64,000 nucleotides of DNA from Asticcacaulis solisilvae. Lineage in GTDB: Bacteria; Pseudomonadota; Alphaproteobacteria; Caulobacterales; Caulobacteraceae. The position numbers were made by a program, and so were the translations under genes. How positions within the stretch are numbered: the first letter of the stretch is position 1; each line of letters begins with the position of its first letter. The stretch covers positions 123,361 to 187,360 of the forward strand of contig NZ_JAGGMI010000011.1 of the NCBI RefSeq assembly GCF_017875235.1. The letters run 5' to 3'. Below are positions 55,515 through 63,976 of this stretch, one piece after another. Below the pieces are notes generated by a model that was given only the letters and a program-made list of their open reading frames with translations, had not been told where the DNA came from and searched no databases.

Positions 55515-55751
55515 CTAGGCGCGTTTGCGCCTGGCCGGTCCGGCATTCTGAACGTGCGACAGCGCAGACAACCGGCAATAGGACGCCAGAAGGCTTTCGC
55601 CGCGTCGCGAGTCGAGCTCTGCGATAAGCGCAGCAAGGCTGATTCGCCGTTCCTTTGACATGGTCTCAAGGACCGCCCAGAACTCAGGTTCCAAGGCGAC
55701 CGATGTGGCGTGTCCGGCCAGGTTTACCGATCTTTTTTTTAGGCCAGGCAT
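55515..55751 (-). CDS. Ribbon-helix-helix domain protein
   Basis: Small DNA-binding-type protein, 78 residues. KRSVNLAGHATSVALEPEFW (about 6-25) and SLAALIAELDSRRGESLLASY (about 38-58, shown at its limit) form the beta strand and helices of the alphaproteobacterial RHH family often found next to DUF4169 genes. Ends with a basic tail. No toxin partner. Target unknown. Confidence 0.82.
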   Translation of the reverse strand: MPGLKKRSVNLAGHATSVALEPEFWAVLETMSKERRISLAALIAELDSRRGESLLASYCRLSALSHVQNAGPARRKRA

Positions 55752-55896
55752 GACTTTCTCCCGGATTCATGACCTTTGCTCCCCCTCAGGCAAGATGTGT
55801 GTTGCATCCCCTGCTTTCACCTTCACGGCCGCCGTCGCATAGTTTTCCTGGTACTATTTGACCTTGACCCTTCAGGTGGTACGAATTTGCGGACTT

Positions 55897-56106
55897 TTAT
55901 TGTTCTTCGTCAACCCCATTTATTGGAGTGGGCGTATTTAAACGCTTTCCTTCCCACTGCGCTTGGAGCCGTTTTTGCTTCTCCTGCTCCAGTTTTCGGG
56001 TTTTGCCCGGCAAACCGTGAATAACACGGTTTTTTTCCGCTGTCTCGATTTGCACTTGTTTTCGCTTGGCTTTTCGCGCCTTGTTGAGATTGACTATCTC
56101 TGTCAT
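55897..56106 (-). CDS. DUF4169 family protein
   Basis: 69 residues, beginning MTEIVNLNKARKAKRKQ, the hallmark N-terminus of DUF4169, and Lys/Arg/Gln-rich throughout with NRVIHGLPGKTRKLEQEK in the middle. GGGAG lies upstream on the minus strand. Function unknown. Followed on the same strand by the RHH gene after 145 bases, a common pairing near sspB and fumC in alphaproteobacteria. This stretch is clearly more A+T-rich than the rest of the window. Confidence 0.82.
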   Translation of the reverse strand: MTEIVNLNKARKAKRKQVQIETAEKNRVIHGLPGKTRKLEQEKQKRLQAQWEGKRLNTPTPINGVDEEQ

Positions 56107-56457
56107 TTTCGAAAAATCTCCCGCAAACTCCCATTTATGGGATTGGCCGCTGCTGCCACATGAGCTCGCTTCAATAACTTGCGCATACTACACCGCCACT
56201 TGATGCAATTAAAGTATTTACCAATCCAATGTGAAATTTTATGCCTGTTATGTCCTTACCCTCATAAGGATAGGCGACCATATGGAGTTCGATAACTTTC
56301 TAACCCGAGTATATGCCGTCCAACAAGAACTGTCTCATGCGTATCAGTACCATCGACGCGCGTCCATCCGAATAAACGAAATTTAACATGTCACCGCGCG
56401 CAGACGCCCTATAATTCAACGACCGGAACCTAGACCCGTTCCGCTTCGGAGAGACCT
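56107..56457. other. A+T-rich intergenic region
   Basis: About 350 bases of lower G+C between DUF4169 and yccF. It should hold their divergent promoters. The only coding candidate is the short ORF at 56282-56386. Confidence 0.45.
56282..56386 (+). CDS. Possible 34-residue ORF
   Basis: MEFDNFLTRVYAVQQELSHA and a further 14 residues (YQYHRRASIRINEI). AAGGA lies about 8 to 9 bases before the ATG. No family recognised, codon use is unlike the neighbours and the region is A+T-rich, so it may be spurious. Confidence 0.25.
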   Translation: MEFDNFLTRVYAVQQELSHAYQYHRRASIRINEI

Positions 56458-56856
56458 ATGGCGTTGTTGCTCAATATTCTGTGGCTTGTTTTCGGTGGTT
56501 TCGTGGCCGGCTGCGCCTGGCTCCTGGGCGGCGCCATCCTGGCCATCACAATTGTCGGCCTGCCGTGGGCCTTTTCGGCGTGGCGCATCGCCGGCTTCGT
56601 CTTCTGGCCCTTCGGCCGCGAGATCGTCAATCGTGAAAATTATAACGGCGAAGGCGACCTCGGAACGGGGTGCCTCGGCATGGTCCTCAACATCGTATGG
56701 TTCGTCTTCGCCGGCTGGTGGATCGCTCTCACCCATGTCCTCATCGCCATCGGCGAAGCGATCACCATCATCGGCATCCCGTTTGCGCTCAAGGATATCC
56801 AGCTGGCGCAACTGGCGCTGGCGCCGGTCGGCAAGACCATTGTGGACAAGCGGTAA
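56458..56856 (+). CDS. YccF-type (DUF307) membrane protein
   Basis: 132 residues with two YccF domains, each with a hydrophobic hairpin: LLNILWLVFGGFVAGCAWLL (about 4-23) and its partner VLNIVWFVFAGWWIALTHVL (about 80-99), each followed by the I-x-I-I/V-G-I/L-P segment (TIVGLPWAFSAW and TIIGIPFALKDIQ). The internal repeat is typical of the family. Inner-membrane, function unknown. GGAGAG ribosome site. Single gene. Confidence 0.9.
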   Translation: MALLLNILWLVFGGFVAGCAWLLGGAILAITIVGLPWAFSAWRIAGFVFWPFGREIVNRENYNGEGDLGTGCLGMVLNIVWFVFAGWWIALTHVLIAIGEAITIIGIPFALKDIQLAQLALAPVGKTIVDKR

Positions 56857-57003
56857 AGCAAATCCCGCCCTTCCCTAAGGTAACGGCAACTCTTACAATT
56901 GCTTCATGACTCGATTTTAATTTGATTTCAGCCTTCCCGGGCCGCATTCTTAGGACAACAGCCGCCCGGACTCCCTGAGCCCCGACGGCACCTGGAGAGT
57001 AAA

Positions 57004-58077
57004 ATGCGTAATCGCGTAAAATCCCTTTGGCAATTTGGCGCTGCCGGCCTGGTTAGCGCCGTGGCGCTGACCGCAGCCACCGGCGCACTCGCGCAGATGC
57101 GCCTTCTGTCCGACGGCCCACAGGTCGAATTCAAGGACATGGTCGCCCGCGTCGTCGTGACGCCGGAAGAGCGCAGCGATGTCGACATTCGCGTCCGCTA
57201 TGGCAAGGCCAAGGTACCGACCCTGATGGTGTCAAAGCGCGGCCAGACGACTGTGCTGAATGGGCACCTGTCAAAGTCGCGCGGCGTGAACCTCAATCTG
57301 CGCATCAATCTCGACGACAGCGCGAACCCGATGCGCGGTTCGGTTTTCGTCTCCGGCGTCGGCCAGGTCGATATCAATGAACTGCCGCTCGTCTTTGTCC
57401 GTGTGCCGCAAAACGCCGTCGTCAAGGACAGCGCCTATGTCTTCGGCCAGGTTGGCCCCGCTAAGAGCCTCGACTTCATCCTGAACGGCAGCGGCAACTG
57501 GAAGCTGGCGCCGGTCGCCGGCCCGCTCAACATCATCGATGCCGGCTCGGGCAATATCCGCGTCACCCAGGCCGGCGACGCCATCATCGACAATCTCGGA
57601 TCGGGCACCATCGCCATCGACACCGTCCGGTCGCTGAAACTGACCGTCAGCGGCTCAGGCAATGTCTCGGCCCAGAACGCAGCCGATGTCGACATCAAGA
57701 ACCAGGGATCGGGTGACGTATCGCTGGGGACCGTACGGTCGCTCAAGGCCGGCCTGAACGGCTCGGGCGACCTCAGCGTCCAGCACATCGGCGGCAATTT
57801 CAGCCTGGTCAACAATGGCGCCAGCGACGTAAACATCGGCCGCCTGCTGGGCGCCGCCGCGCTCGACATGTCGGGCTCGGGCGACGTCAACATCGAAGAC
57901 GGACATGCCAACAATTTCGTCATCCGCGGTTCGGGCTCCGGCGACGTCAGCTTCGGCGGTGTCGCGGGCTCGGTCAATATCGACAACAATGGCTCGGGCG
58001 ATGTCAGCATCGTCAAGGCCACGGGCCCGGTACAGTCGCGCATGGTCGGTTCCGGCGAAATGCATATCGGCAACTGA
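57004..58077 (+). CDS. Secreted GIN-domain (DUF2807) beta-helix protein
   Basis: 357 residues: signal peptide (cleavage near GALAQ, about 31), a first beta domain to about 150, then a right-handed-helix-like region (about 155-357) with roughly ten repeats of GSGN/GSGDV at about 18-20 residue spacing (NGSGNWKLA, DAGSGNIRV, NQGSGDVSL, NGSGDLSV, GSGSGDVSF). Typical of DUF2807 adhesin-like or auto-transporter proteins of unknown function, probably periplasmic or surface. GGAGAG precedes ATG. Terminator follows. Confidence 0.87.
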   Translation: MRNRVKSLWQFGAAGLVSAVALTAATGALAQMRLLSDGPQVEFKDMVARVVVTPEERSDVDIRVRYGKAKVPTLMVSKRGQTTVLNGHLSKSRGVNLNLRINLDDSANPMRGSVFVSGVGQVDINELPLVFVRVPQNAVVKDSAYVFGQVGPAKSLDFILNGSGNWKLAPVAGPLNIIDAGSGNIRVTQAGDAIIDNLGSGTIAIDTVRSLKLTVSGSGNVSAQNAADVDIKNQGSGDVSLGTVRSLKAGLNGSGDLSVQHIGGNFSLVNNGASDVNIGRLLGAAALDMSGSGDVNIEDGHANNFVIRGSGSGDVSFGGVAGSVNIDNNGSGDVSIVKATGPVQSRMVGSGEMHIGN

Positions 58078-58097
58078 TCCGGCCCATCACCCCGTGC

Positions 58098-58130
58098 AAA
58101 ACGGCGGCTCCCCGGGCCGCCGTTTTTGTT
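58098..58130 (+). terminator. Intrinsic terminator of the GIN-domain gene
   Basis: ACGGCGGC (58101-58108) pairs with GCCGCCGT (58116-58123), followed by TTTTT. Confidence 0.9.
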
Positions 58131-58312
58131 TGCGCGGGACACAACCTTCTGTAAACGCAGCGACTTTTGCCGCACGTGCGAACATTACAAAACCGCAATA
58201 TTAACTTATTGATTTCATTATATTAAATCGAGTTCATGACTTGGTATTAATTTGAACTATACACGCCGGAAGCGCATAAGGTCCCTGTCACACCAACCAA
58301 GGAGACCCAATC

Positions 58313-58399
58313 ATGACCCTCAATATCGCTTCCGTCGCCGGCCTGTTCGCCATGACCCTTCTGATGGCGACCGCCCTGCTCACCATCGGCACGATCTAA
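58313..58399 (+). CDS. 28-residue membrane peptide
   Basis: M-T-L-N-I-A-S-V-A-G-L-F-A-M-T-L-L-M-A-T, ending ALLTIGTI: one hydrophobic helix with no charge. AAGGAG lies 7 bases before the ATG, an A+T-rich promoter-like region precedes it (58190-58260) and a strong terminator follows 29 bases after the stop, so it looks like a complete small transcription unit. Function unknown. Confidence 0.6.
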   Translation: MTLNIASVAGLFAMTLLMATALLTIGTI

Positions 58400-58428
58400 A
58401 CCAAGGACCATGCCAGTACATGAATAAT

Positions 58429-58456
58429 GGCGCAGAGATCCCCCTCTGCGCCTTTT
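58429..58456 (+). terminator. Intrinsic terminator after the 28-residue ORF
   Basis: GGCGCAGAG (58429-58437) pairs with CTCTGCGCC (58444-58452), 6-base loop, followed by TTTTGCTTT. Confidence 0.9.
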
Positions 58457-58475
58457 GCTTTACTGGTTTGCACGC

Positions 58476-59039
58476 TTAGCTCTCGTGGCTATCGCCCCGC
58501 GCCCTGTCAAGCTGCTCTTCCAGAGCGTGCTTGGCTCCCACCGGATCGATCATAAAGAAGAAAGCTGTTTCCGACGACCCGGTGCCCGTGACTTGAATGC
58601 TGCCGAAGTTCAGCAACCGGCCGAGGAAGCTCTGATAGACCTGAATGGACTCGACTTTTGACAGACGCTGTTCGGAGGTGGAGCGCGAGAACAGGCCGAA
58701 CTTGGCGATGACGCGGCGGTCCGTGATGACGAAATCGGAATTGAAGTAGTAGACCAGCGCGTCGATCAATCTGCCGAACGTCACCCACACGAACACGATG
58801 ACAATAATAGCTTCGGGAACGAGCCCCGGCCACCAGCCGCTATCCTTCAAAAACTTGGGGGCGAGATCGGTGACGAAGGCACCCAGCACCTGGGCGAGAT
58901 TGAAGAAGAAGACGGCACCCAAAGCCACGCCAAAGACAATGAAACGTAGAATCGGCGAGATGAAAATCGCCCAGTGCACCCTGGCGTTATAAATGATCTT
59001 TTCGCCAGGCCTCAGGGCCGTATCGACATAGCGCGGCAT
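58476..59039 (-). CDS. PH-domain (DUF304/YdbT-type) membrane protein
   Basis: 187 residues. Two TM helices (about 22-45 and 75-98) followed by a bacterial PH domain with NSDFVITDRRVIAKFGLFSR near 103-122, the signature of the DUF304/bPH_2 family. Function unknown, envelope-associated. ATG 59039 (MPRYVDTALRPGEKI) has GGGGGAG upstream; the longer ORF to 59117 overlaps the PhyH gene end. Confidence 0.87.
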   Translation of the reverse strand: MPRYVDTALRPGEKIIYNARVHWAIFISPILRFIVFGVALGAVFFFNLAQVLGAFVTDLAPKFLKDSGWWPGLVPEAIIVIVFVWVTFGRLIDALVYYFNSDFVITDRRVIAKFGLFSRSTSEQRLSKVESIQVYQSFLGRLLNFGSIQVTGTGSSETAFFFMIDPVGAKHALEEQLDRARGDSHES

Positions 59040-59070
59040 CGTCAAAGCTCCCCCATGTGTTGACGGGTGA

Positions 59071-59781
59071 CTATACCTCACCCGCGGCATTTGGCGAGTC
59101 ACCTTCGTTAACACCACGCCACTCCAGGTCTTCAGGCAGGTTCACGGCGGCGTAGTCGACTTGCAGCACCCGGCGGCGGCCAGGCTTTGACGCCGCTTCC
59201 GAAGCGTGAAGGATCGGCGTTGCGCACGCCCAGACATCACCTGCCTTCGCTGTGCACACTTGGACCGGCAACACTTCTGCCAGGCCGGCTGCGCGATCCG
59301 CCGGAATGACGCCAAGCTGGTGACTGCCCAGGACCAGTTTCAGAGGGCCATTGTCGTCGCCGCAGTCGTCCAGATACAGACGCAGCGTTACCATGCCATC
59401 GAGGATGTCTATCGGTGGCTCGACATGGACAATCCCGTCCTTAACCGACCAGGTGCCGAAACCCTTCGTTTCCTTGCGTTGGCGCACAGCAATAGTGCGA
59501 TCCTGATGCCATGCGACGCCCCAGTTGGTCTCGGGCGTCTTATCGAACAGGATCACGCGTACAGGCTGCGCGCTATCGCCAATAATCGCAGCCGCGATCC
59601 GGCCCAGTGGCCCGTCGTGCAGCAGACCCGCCCAACGGCCACCGGTCAGGCGCCTGCCCGGCCGGCCACCTGCCAGAACAGGATCAAAGTCTCCGGCCAG
59701 TGCCGCTACGGCTTCAGCGTCCAGCACGGCGGGAAACAGAACCGCTCCCCGCTCAGCAAAGGCGGCGGCATCATAGTCCAA
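59071..59781 (-). CDS. Phytanoyl-CoA dioxygenase (PhyH) family protein
   Basis: Fe(II)/2-oxoglutarate-dependent oxygenase of unknown substrate. 236 residues. Iron ligands are visible as HxD in GVAWHQDRTIAV (about 92-94) and a distal His in CATPILHASEAAS (about 190); the 2-oxoglutarate Arg is in PGRRRVLQVDYAAVNLP near 202. Starts 4 bases after the fumC stop, so it shares the fumC transcript. The enzyme motif is complete. Confidence 0.87.
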   Translation of the reverse strand: MDYDAAAFAERGAVLFPAVLDAEAVAALAGDFDPVLAGGRPGRRLTGGRWAGLLHDGPLGRIAAAIIGDSAQPVRVILFDKTPETNWGVAWHQDRTIAVRQRKETKGFGTWSVKDGIVHVEPPIDILDGMVTLRLYLDDCGDDNGPLKLVLGSHQLGVIPADRAAGLAEVLPVQVCTAKAGDVWACATPILHASEAASKPGRRRVLQVDYAAVNLPEDLEWRGVNEGDSPNAAGEV

Positions 59782-59785
59782 GGGT

Positions 59786-61318
59786 CTAGCCCGGCTTGAC
59801 CATGTTTTCCGGACGGACGAACTGGTCGAACTCTTCGTTCGTCAGATAACCGCCGCCGACGGCTTCTTCGCGCAGGGTGGTGCCGTTCTTGTGGGCCGTC
59901 TTGGCGATCTTGGCACAAATGTCGTAGCCGAGGCGACCGTTCAGCGCCGTTACCAGCATCAGCGAGTTTTCCAGGCCGCGCTTGATATTGTCGAGGCGCG
60001 GCTCGATGCCGACGACGCAGTTGTCGGTGAACGAGATCGCCGCGTCGGCCATCAGGCGCACGCTTTGCAGGAAGTTGTAGGCCATGACCGGATTGAAGAC
60101 GTTCAGCTCGAAATGGCCTTGCGAACCGGCGAAGGTCAGGGCGGCGTGGTTGCCGAAGATCTGCACGCAGACCTGCGTCAGCGCCTCACACTGTGTCGGA
60201 TTGACCTTACCCGGCATGATCGATGAGCCCGGCTCGTTTTCCGGCAGGGCCAGTTCGCCCAGGCCCGAGCGCGGGCCCGAACCCAGGAAGCGGATATCGT
60301 TGGCGATCTTGAACAGCGAAGCGGCGACCGTGTTGATGGCGCCGTGGCTGAACACCATGGCGTCGTGGGCAGCCAGGGCTTCGAACTTATTCGGCGCCGT
60401 GGTGAAGCCAAGGCCGGTAATCGAAGCGATCTTTTCGGCCACGCCTTCAGCAAAACCAATCGGGGCATTCAGTCCGGTGCCGACGGCCGTACCGCCCTGC
60501 GCCAGTTGCATCAGCTTCGGCAGAGTCTGCTGGATACGCTCGATGCCATTGGTCAGCTGCTGGGTATAGCCGCCGAACTCCTGCCCCAGCGTCAGCGGCG
60601 TCGCGTCCTGGGTGTGGGTGCGGCCGATCTTGATGATGTCCTTCCACGCCTCAGCCTTGTCGTTCAGCGCGTTGCGCAGGGTTTGCAGCGCCGGTAGGAG
60701 GCGGTGGACGATCTCTTCGGCGCAGGCGACGTGCATGGCCGTGGGGTAGGTGTCGTTCGACGACTGCGACATGTTGACGTGATCGTTCGGGTGAACGGGC
60801 TTCTTCGAGCCCATCTCACCACCGAGGATTTCAATGGCGCGGTTCGAGATCACCTCGTTGGCGTTCATGTTCGACTGCGTGCCGGAACCCGTCTGCCACA
60901 CGACCAGCGGGAAGTGATCGTCGAGCTTGCCTTCGATGACCTCATTGGCGGCCTGGATGATGGCGGCGCCGAGTTTCGTGTCGAGCTTGCCCAGCGCCAT
61001 ATTGGTTTCGGCGGCGGCGCGCTTGACGATCCCTAAGGCACGCACGATAGGCAGCGGCTGCTTTTCCCAGCCGATCTTGAAGTTGCCGAGGCTGCGCTGC
61101 GCCTGTGCGCCCCAATACCGGTCGGATGCCACATCGATCGGGCCAAAGGTATCGGTTTCGCTGCGCGTCGTGGACATTCTTTTCGTCTCCGGAGGGGTCG
61201 GGGGAGTGGATGGCAGCTCGTTGCCGGACGGCCCGGTCTGAATGGCCTCGGGCGTCTCGAAATTGGCGCCGGTTTGCGGACGGTTTTTGTCCTTGGACTT
61301 CTTGCCCCAGCCGAACAT
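59786..61318 (-). CDS. fumC: Class II fumarate hydratase with N-terminal extension
   Basis: Converts fumarate to malate in the TCA cycle; iron-independent. The body matches Fum[21 protein letters not shown] near 145-165, [18 protein letters not shown] near 233-250 and the signature [13 protein letters not shown] near 363. From ATG 61318 (AAGGAG at ideal spacing) the protein has 47 extra residues, [15 protein letters not shown] onward, Pro/Thr-rich; the usual FumC start would be ATG 61177 ([12 protein letters not shown]), which also has GGAG upstream. Two forms are possible. Divergent from the MAPEG gene. Confidence 0.95.
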   Translation of the reverse strand: MFGWGKKSKDKNRPQTGANFETPEAIQTGPSGNELPSTPPTPPETKRMSTTRSETDTFGPIDVASDRYWGAQAQRSLGNFKIGWEKQPLPIVRALGIVKRAAAETNMALGKLDTKLGAAIIQAANEVIEGKLDDHFPLVVWQTGSGTQSNMNANEVISNRAIEILGGEMGSKKPVHPNDHVNMSQSSNDTYPTAMHVACAEEIVHRLLPALQTLRNALNDKAEAWKDIIKIGRTHTQDATPLTLGQEFGGYTQQLTNGIERIQQTLPKLMQLAQGGTAVGTGLNAPIGFAEGVAEKIASITGLGFTTAPNKFEALAAHDAMVFSHGAINTVAASLFKIANDIRFLGSGPRSGLGELALPENEPGSSIMPGKVNPTQCEALTQVCVQIFGNHAALTFAGSQGHFELNVFNPVMAYNFLQSVRLMADAAISFTDNCVVGIEPRLDNIKRGLENSLMLVTALNGRLGYDICAKIAKTAHKNGTTLREEAVGGGYLTNEEFDQFVRPENMVKPG

Positions 61319-61447
61319 GCGTCACTCCTTGGAAATTCGCGTCTGTGTCCTAAAACCCCGACCGGCAAAGTGCAATGGGAAATACGGCTCTGGTGCATCG
61401 ACCTCAATCATGGCAGGCTTTGCCGCGCATATTTCGGAAGACCTGCG

Positions 61448-61873
61448 ATGCTTGAGAAACACCTGATCCTGTGGCCGGTGGCGGCGATGGCCGCCCTGAC
61501 CTTCATCGTGCTGAACCTGATGCCGTTCGCACGGGTCATCGCCGTGCGCACGGGCAAGGCGCGGGTCAGCGATTTCAAGTACGGTGAAGCGGAAAGCGTG
61601 CCCGAAACCGCGCGCCTCATCAACCGCAACTACATGAACCTGCTGGAACTGCCGGTGTTGTTCTATGTCGTGTGCCTGATCCTGTTCGCCGATGACGCCG
61701 TGACACAGATTGAACTGATTCTGGCCTGGTTGTTTGTCGGTTTTCGTGCCGCGCACACAGTGTTGCACCTGACGATCAATCACGTTCTGGTGCGGCTTTC
61801 CGTTTTCGCCCTGGCCGTGATCACTTTGCTAGCGCTGTGGATCGTGACCTTCTGGCGGATCGCGGGATTGTAG
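61448..61873 (+). CDS. MAPEG family membrane protein
   Basis: 141 residues with four TM helices (about 6-27, 64-80, 87-104, 113-136). The motif N-x-x-E-x-P-V (NRNYMNLLELPVLFYVVC near 59-76) and FRAAHTVLHLTINHVLVR near 98-115 are MAPEG hallmarks (membrane proteins in eicosanoid and glutathione metabolism). Role in bacteria unknown. ATG 61448 is the plausible start; the longer ORF overlaps fumC. Confidence 0.9.
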   Translation: MLEKHLILWPVAAMAALTFIVLNLMPFARVIAVRTGKARVSDFKYGEAESVPETARLINRNYMNLLELPVLFYVVCLILFADDAVTQIELILAWLFVGFRAAHTVLHLTINHVLVRLSVFALAVITLLALWIVTFWRIAGL

Positions 61874-61875
61874 GA

Positions 61876-62006
61876 TTGTCCCCTCTCCCCGCTTGCGGGG
61901 AGAGGGCTAGGGTGAGGGGCTCTTTCAACAAGCACCTAAACGCGCGATTTGCCCCTCATCCGGTCCTCCGGACCACCTTCTCCCCGCAAGCGGGGAGAAG
62001 GGATTA
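61876..62006. repeat. Repeat A copy between MAPEG and the ABC exporter
   Basis: Left hairpin CCCTCTCCCCGC/GCGGGGAGAGGG then TAGGGTGAGGGGC; right GCCCCTCATCCGG and hairpin CCTTCTCCCCGC/GCGGGGAGAAGG, ending GGGATTA at 62006. Nearly identical in order to copy 4 (24172-24304). Its end carries the TAA stop of the ABC exporter gene on the other strand. Confidence 0.95.
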
Positions 62007-63845
62007 GGCCGCGATAAACCCGCCGGTCTGGCGCGCCCACAGCCGCGCATACAGTCCGCCCGCCGCGATCAGCTCGGCGTGCGTGCCGCTTTCGATGATC
62101 CGTCCCGCCTCCATGACCACCAGACGGTCCATGCGCGCGATGGTGCTCAGCCGGTGCGCGATCGCAATGACCGTCTTGCCGCGCATCAGCTCCAGAAGGC
62201 TGTCCTGGATCGCCGCCTCGACCTCGGAATCGAGCGCCGACGTCGCTTCGTCCAGAACCAGGATCGGCGCATTTTTCAGCAGCACACGCGCGATGGCGAT
62301 GCGCTGGCGCTGGCCGCCCGACAGCTTGACGCCGCGCTCGCCGACATGGGCGTCGAGCCCGCTGCGGCCCTTGTTGTCCCTGAGCTCCGGAATGAAGTCC
62401 CAGGCGTGGGCGCGGCGCGCGGCTTCGATGATCGCCGCGTCCGAAGCCTCCGGCCAGCCATAGGCGATATTGTCGCGGATCGAGCGATGCAGCAGCGACG
62501 TGTCCTGAGTCACCATGCCGATATGGCCGCGCAAGGAGTCCTGCGTCACCTGCGCGATGTCCTGGTTATCGACCAGGATGCAGCCGGACGTCAGGTCGTG
62601 CAGGCGCAGGAAGACATTGACCAGGGTCGACTTGCCAGCGCCCGAGGGCCCGACCAGGCCGATCTTTTCGCCCGGTCGGATCGTCAGGTCGATGCCGTCG
62701 AGCGCGGCCTGGCCGGCTTCACCATACATGAAGCGCACTGCGTCGAAACGGACCTCGCCGTGCCGGATGGCCAGGGTTCCGGCCTGCGCCGCATCGGTGA
62801 CCTTGTGCGGCTGGGAGATGGTTTCGATGCCGTTCTGGATGGTGCCGATGTTTTCGAAGAGGTTGGTCACCTGGAACATGATCCAGCCCGACATGTTGAG
62901 GATGCGCTGGGTCAGGGCGCCGACAAGCGCAATGGCGCCGACGCTGATCGCGCCCTGGCTCCACAGCCAGATGGCCAGGACCGCCGTCGAGACCAGCAGT
63001 GCTATGTTCAGCCAGTTGACCATGATGTCGAGCCGGGTGATCAGGCGCTGCTGAACCCGCCATTTGGCGGTGTTGAACTCCAGAGCGTCACGGACATAGG
63101 CGTCTTCGCGCGACGGTTCGGCGAACAGCTTGACGGTCTGGATGTTGGTATAGCTGTCGACCAGCCGGCCGACGAGGGCCGAGCGCGCTTCGGATCCCTC
63201 TTCCGAAGCCTTCGACAGCAGCGGTACGTACCGCCAGCAGATCAGCCCATAGCCGGCGCACCAGATGACCAGCGGCACGACCAGGCGAACATCGGCTTCG
63301 AAAAACATGACGAAGGCGCCGGTGAAATAGACCACGACATAGAGAAAGGTGTCGCTCAACGTCACCAGGGTGTTGCGCACCGAAGACGCGGTATCGGCCA
63401 CCTTGGACGCCACGCGGCCGGCGAAGTCATTGGCGAAGAAGGTCATCGACTGACGCACGACATAACGATGCGACTGCCAGCGGATCAGGGCGGGGAAGTT
63501 GCTGGTCAGGCCCTGCTGCAGGATCAGGGACTGCACCATGACCAGCAGCGGCCAGGCCACCGCGACCGTCAGCAACATGATGACAAAGGTCCGGCCATGT
63601 TGCGCCCAAAGCGCTCCGGGCTTCGCCACCGTCAGGATATCAATGATCTCGGCGATAAAGCGGAAGACCATGATTTCCGCGCATGTCGCCAGCAGTCCGA
63701 CGAAAATCACCGTCGCGAAGACCGGCCAGACCTGGCGCAGATAGGTCCAGACATAGGCGACCAGCCCGGTCGGCGGCGTCGCGTCGTCGTGCGGCCGGAA
63801 CGGATCGATCAGCCGTTCAAAGGGTCTGTAAAGCCAGTTCAGCAT
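62004..63845 (-). CDS. ABC exporter, fused membrane and ATPase domains
   Basis: MsbA/multidrug-type half-transporter working as a dimer. 613 residues: six TMs in the first ~340, then ATPase domain: Walker A LVGPSGAGKSTLVNVFL near 401, Q-loop MVTQDTSLLHRSI near 445, signature KLSGGQRQRIAIARVLL near 506, Walker B ILVLDEATSALDS near 528 and switch His IAIAHRLSTI near 560. Substrate unknown. Translation ends at the TAA shared with Repeat A. Confidence 0.93.
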   Translation of the reverse strand: MLNWLYRPFERLIDPFRPHDDATPPTGLVAYVWTYLRQVWPVFATVIFVGLLATCAEIMVFRFIAEIIDILTVAKPGALWAQHGRTFVIMLLTVAVAWPLLVMVQSLILQQGLTSNFPALIRWQSHRYVVRQSMTFFANDFAGRVASKVADTASSVRNTLVTLSDTFLYVVVYFTGAFVMFFEADVRLVVPLVIWCAGYGLICWRYVPLLSKASEEGSEARSALVGRLVDSYTNIQTVKLFAEPSREDAYVRDALEFNTAKWRVQQRLITRLDIMVNWLNIALLVSTAVLAIWLWSQGAISVGAIALVGALTQRILNMSGWIMFQVTNLFENIGTIQNGIETISQPHKVTDAAQAGTLAIRHGEVRFDAVRFMYGEAGQAALDGIDLTIRPGEKIGLVGPSGAGKSTLVNVFLRLHDLTSGCILVDNQDIAQVTQDSLRGHIGMVTQDTSLLHRSIRDNIAYGWPEASDAAIIEAARRAHAWDFIPELRDNKGRSGLDAHVGERGVKLSGGQRQRIAIARVLLKNAPILVLDEATSALDSEVEAAIQDSLLELMRGKTVIAIAHRLSTIARMDRLVVMEAGRIIESGTHAELIAAGGLYARLWARQTGGFIAA

Positions 63846-63882
63846 AGATAGTTCCTTGGTCGTGCGCCGGCCTCATCGGCAC

Positions 63883-63908
63883 AAAAAAAGCGGGCCGTCA
63901 GGCCCGCT
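63883..63908 (-). terminator. Intrinsic terminator of the gene entering from the right
   Basis: On the minus strand AGCGGGCC pairs with GGCCCGCT around TGAC, followed by TTTTTTT (A run 63883-63889). It lies 69 bases after a possible stop codon at 63977-63979. Confidence 0.9.
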
Positions 63909-63976
63909 CAGACTGCTGACAAACCTCTGGCGTAAGTCGGGGGTTTCTGATTCATTGAGGTATGCTCAAAGCGCCG

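Noticed and set aside
6278..62006. CRISPR array made by the recurrent palindromes
   Set aside because: Copies are scattered over the whole window, vary in length, and lack regular spacers; no cas genes.
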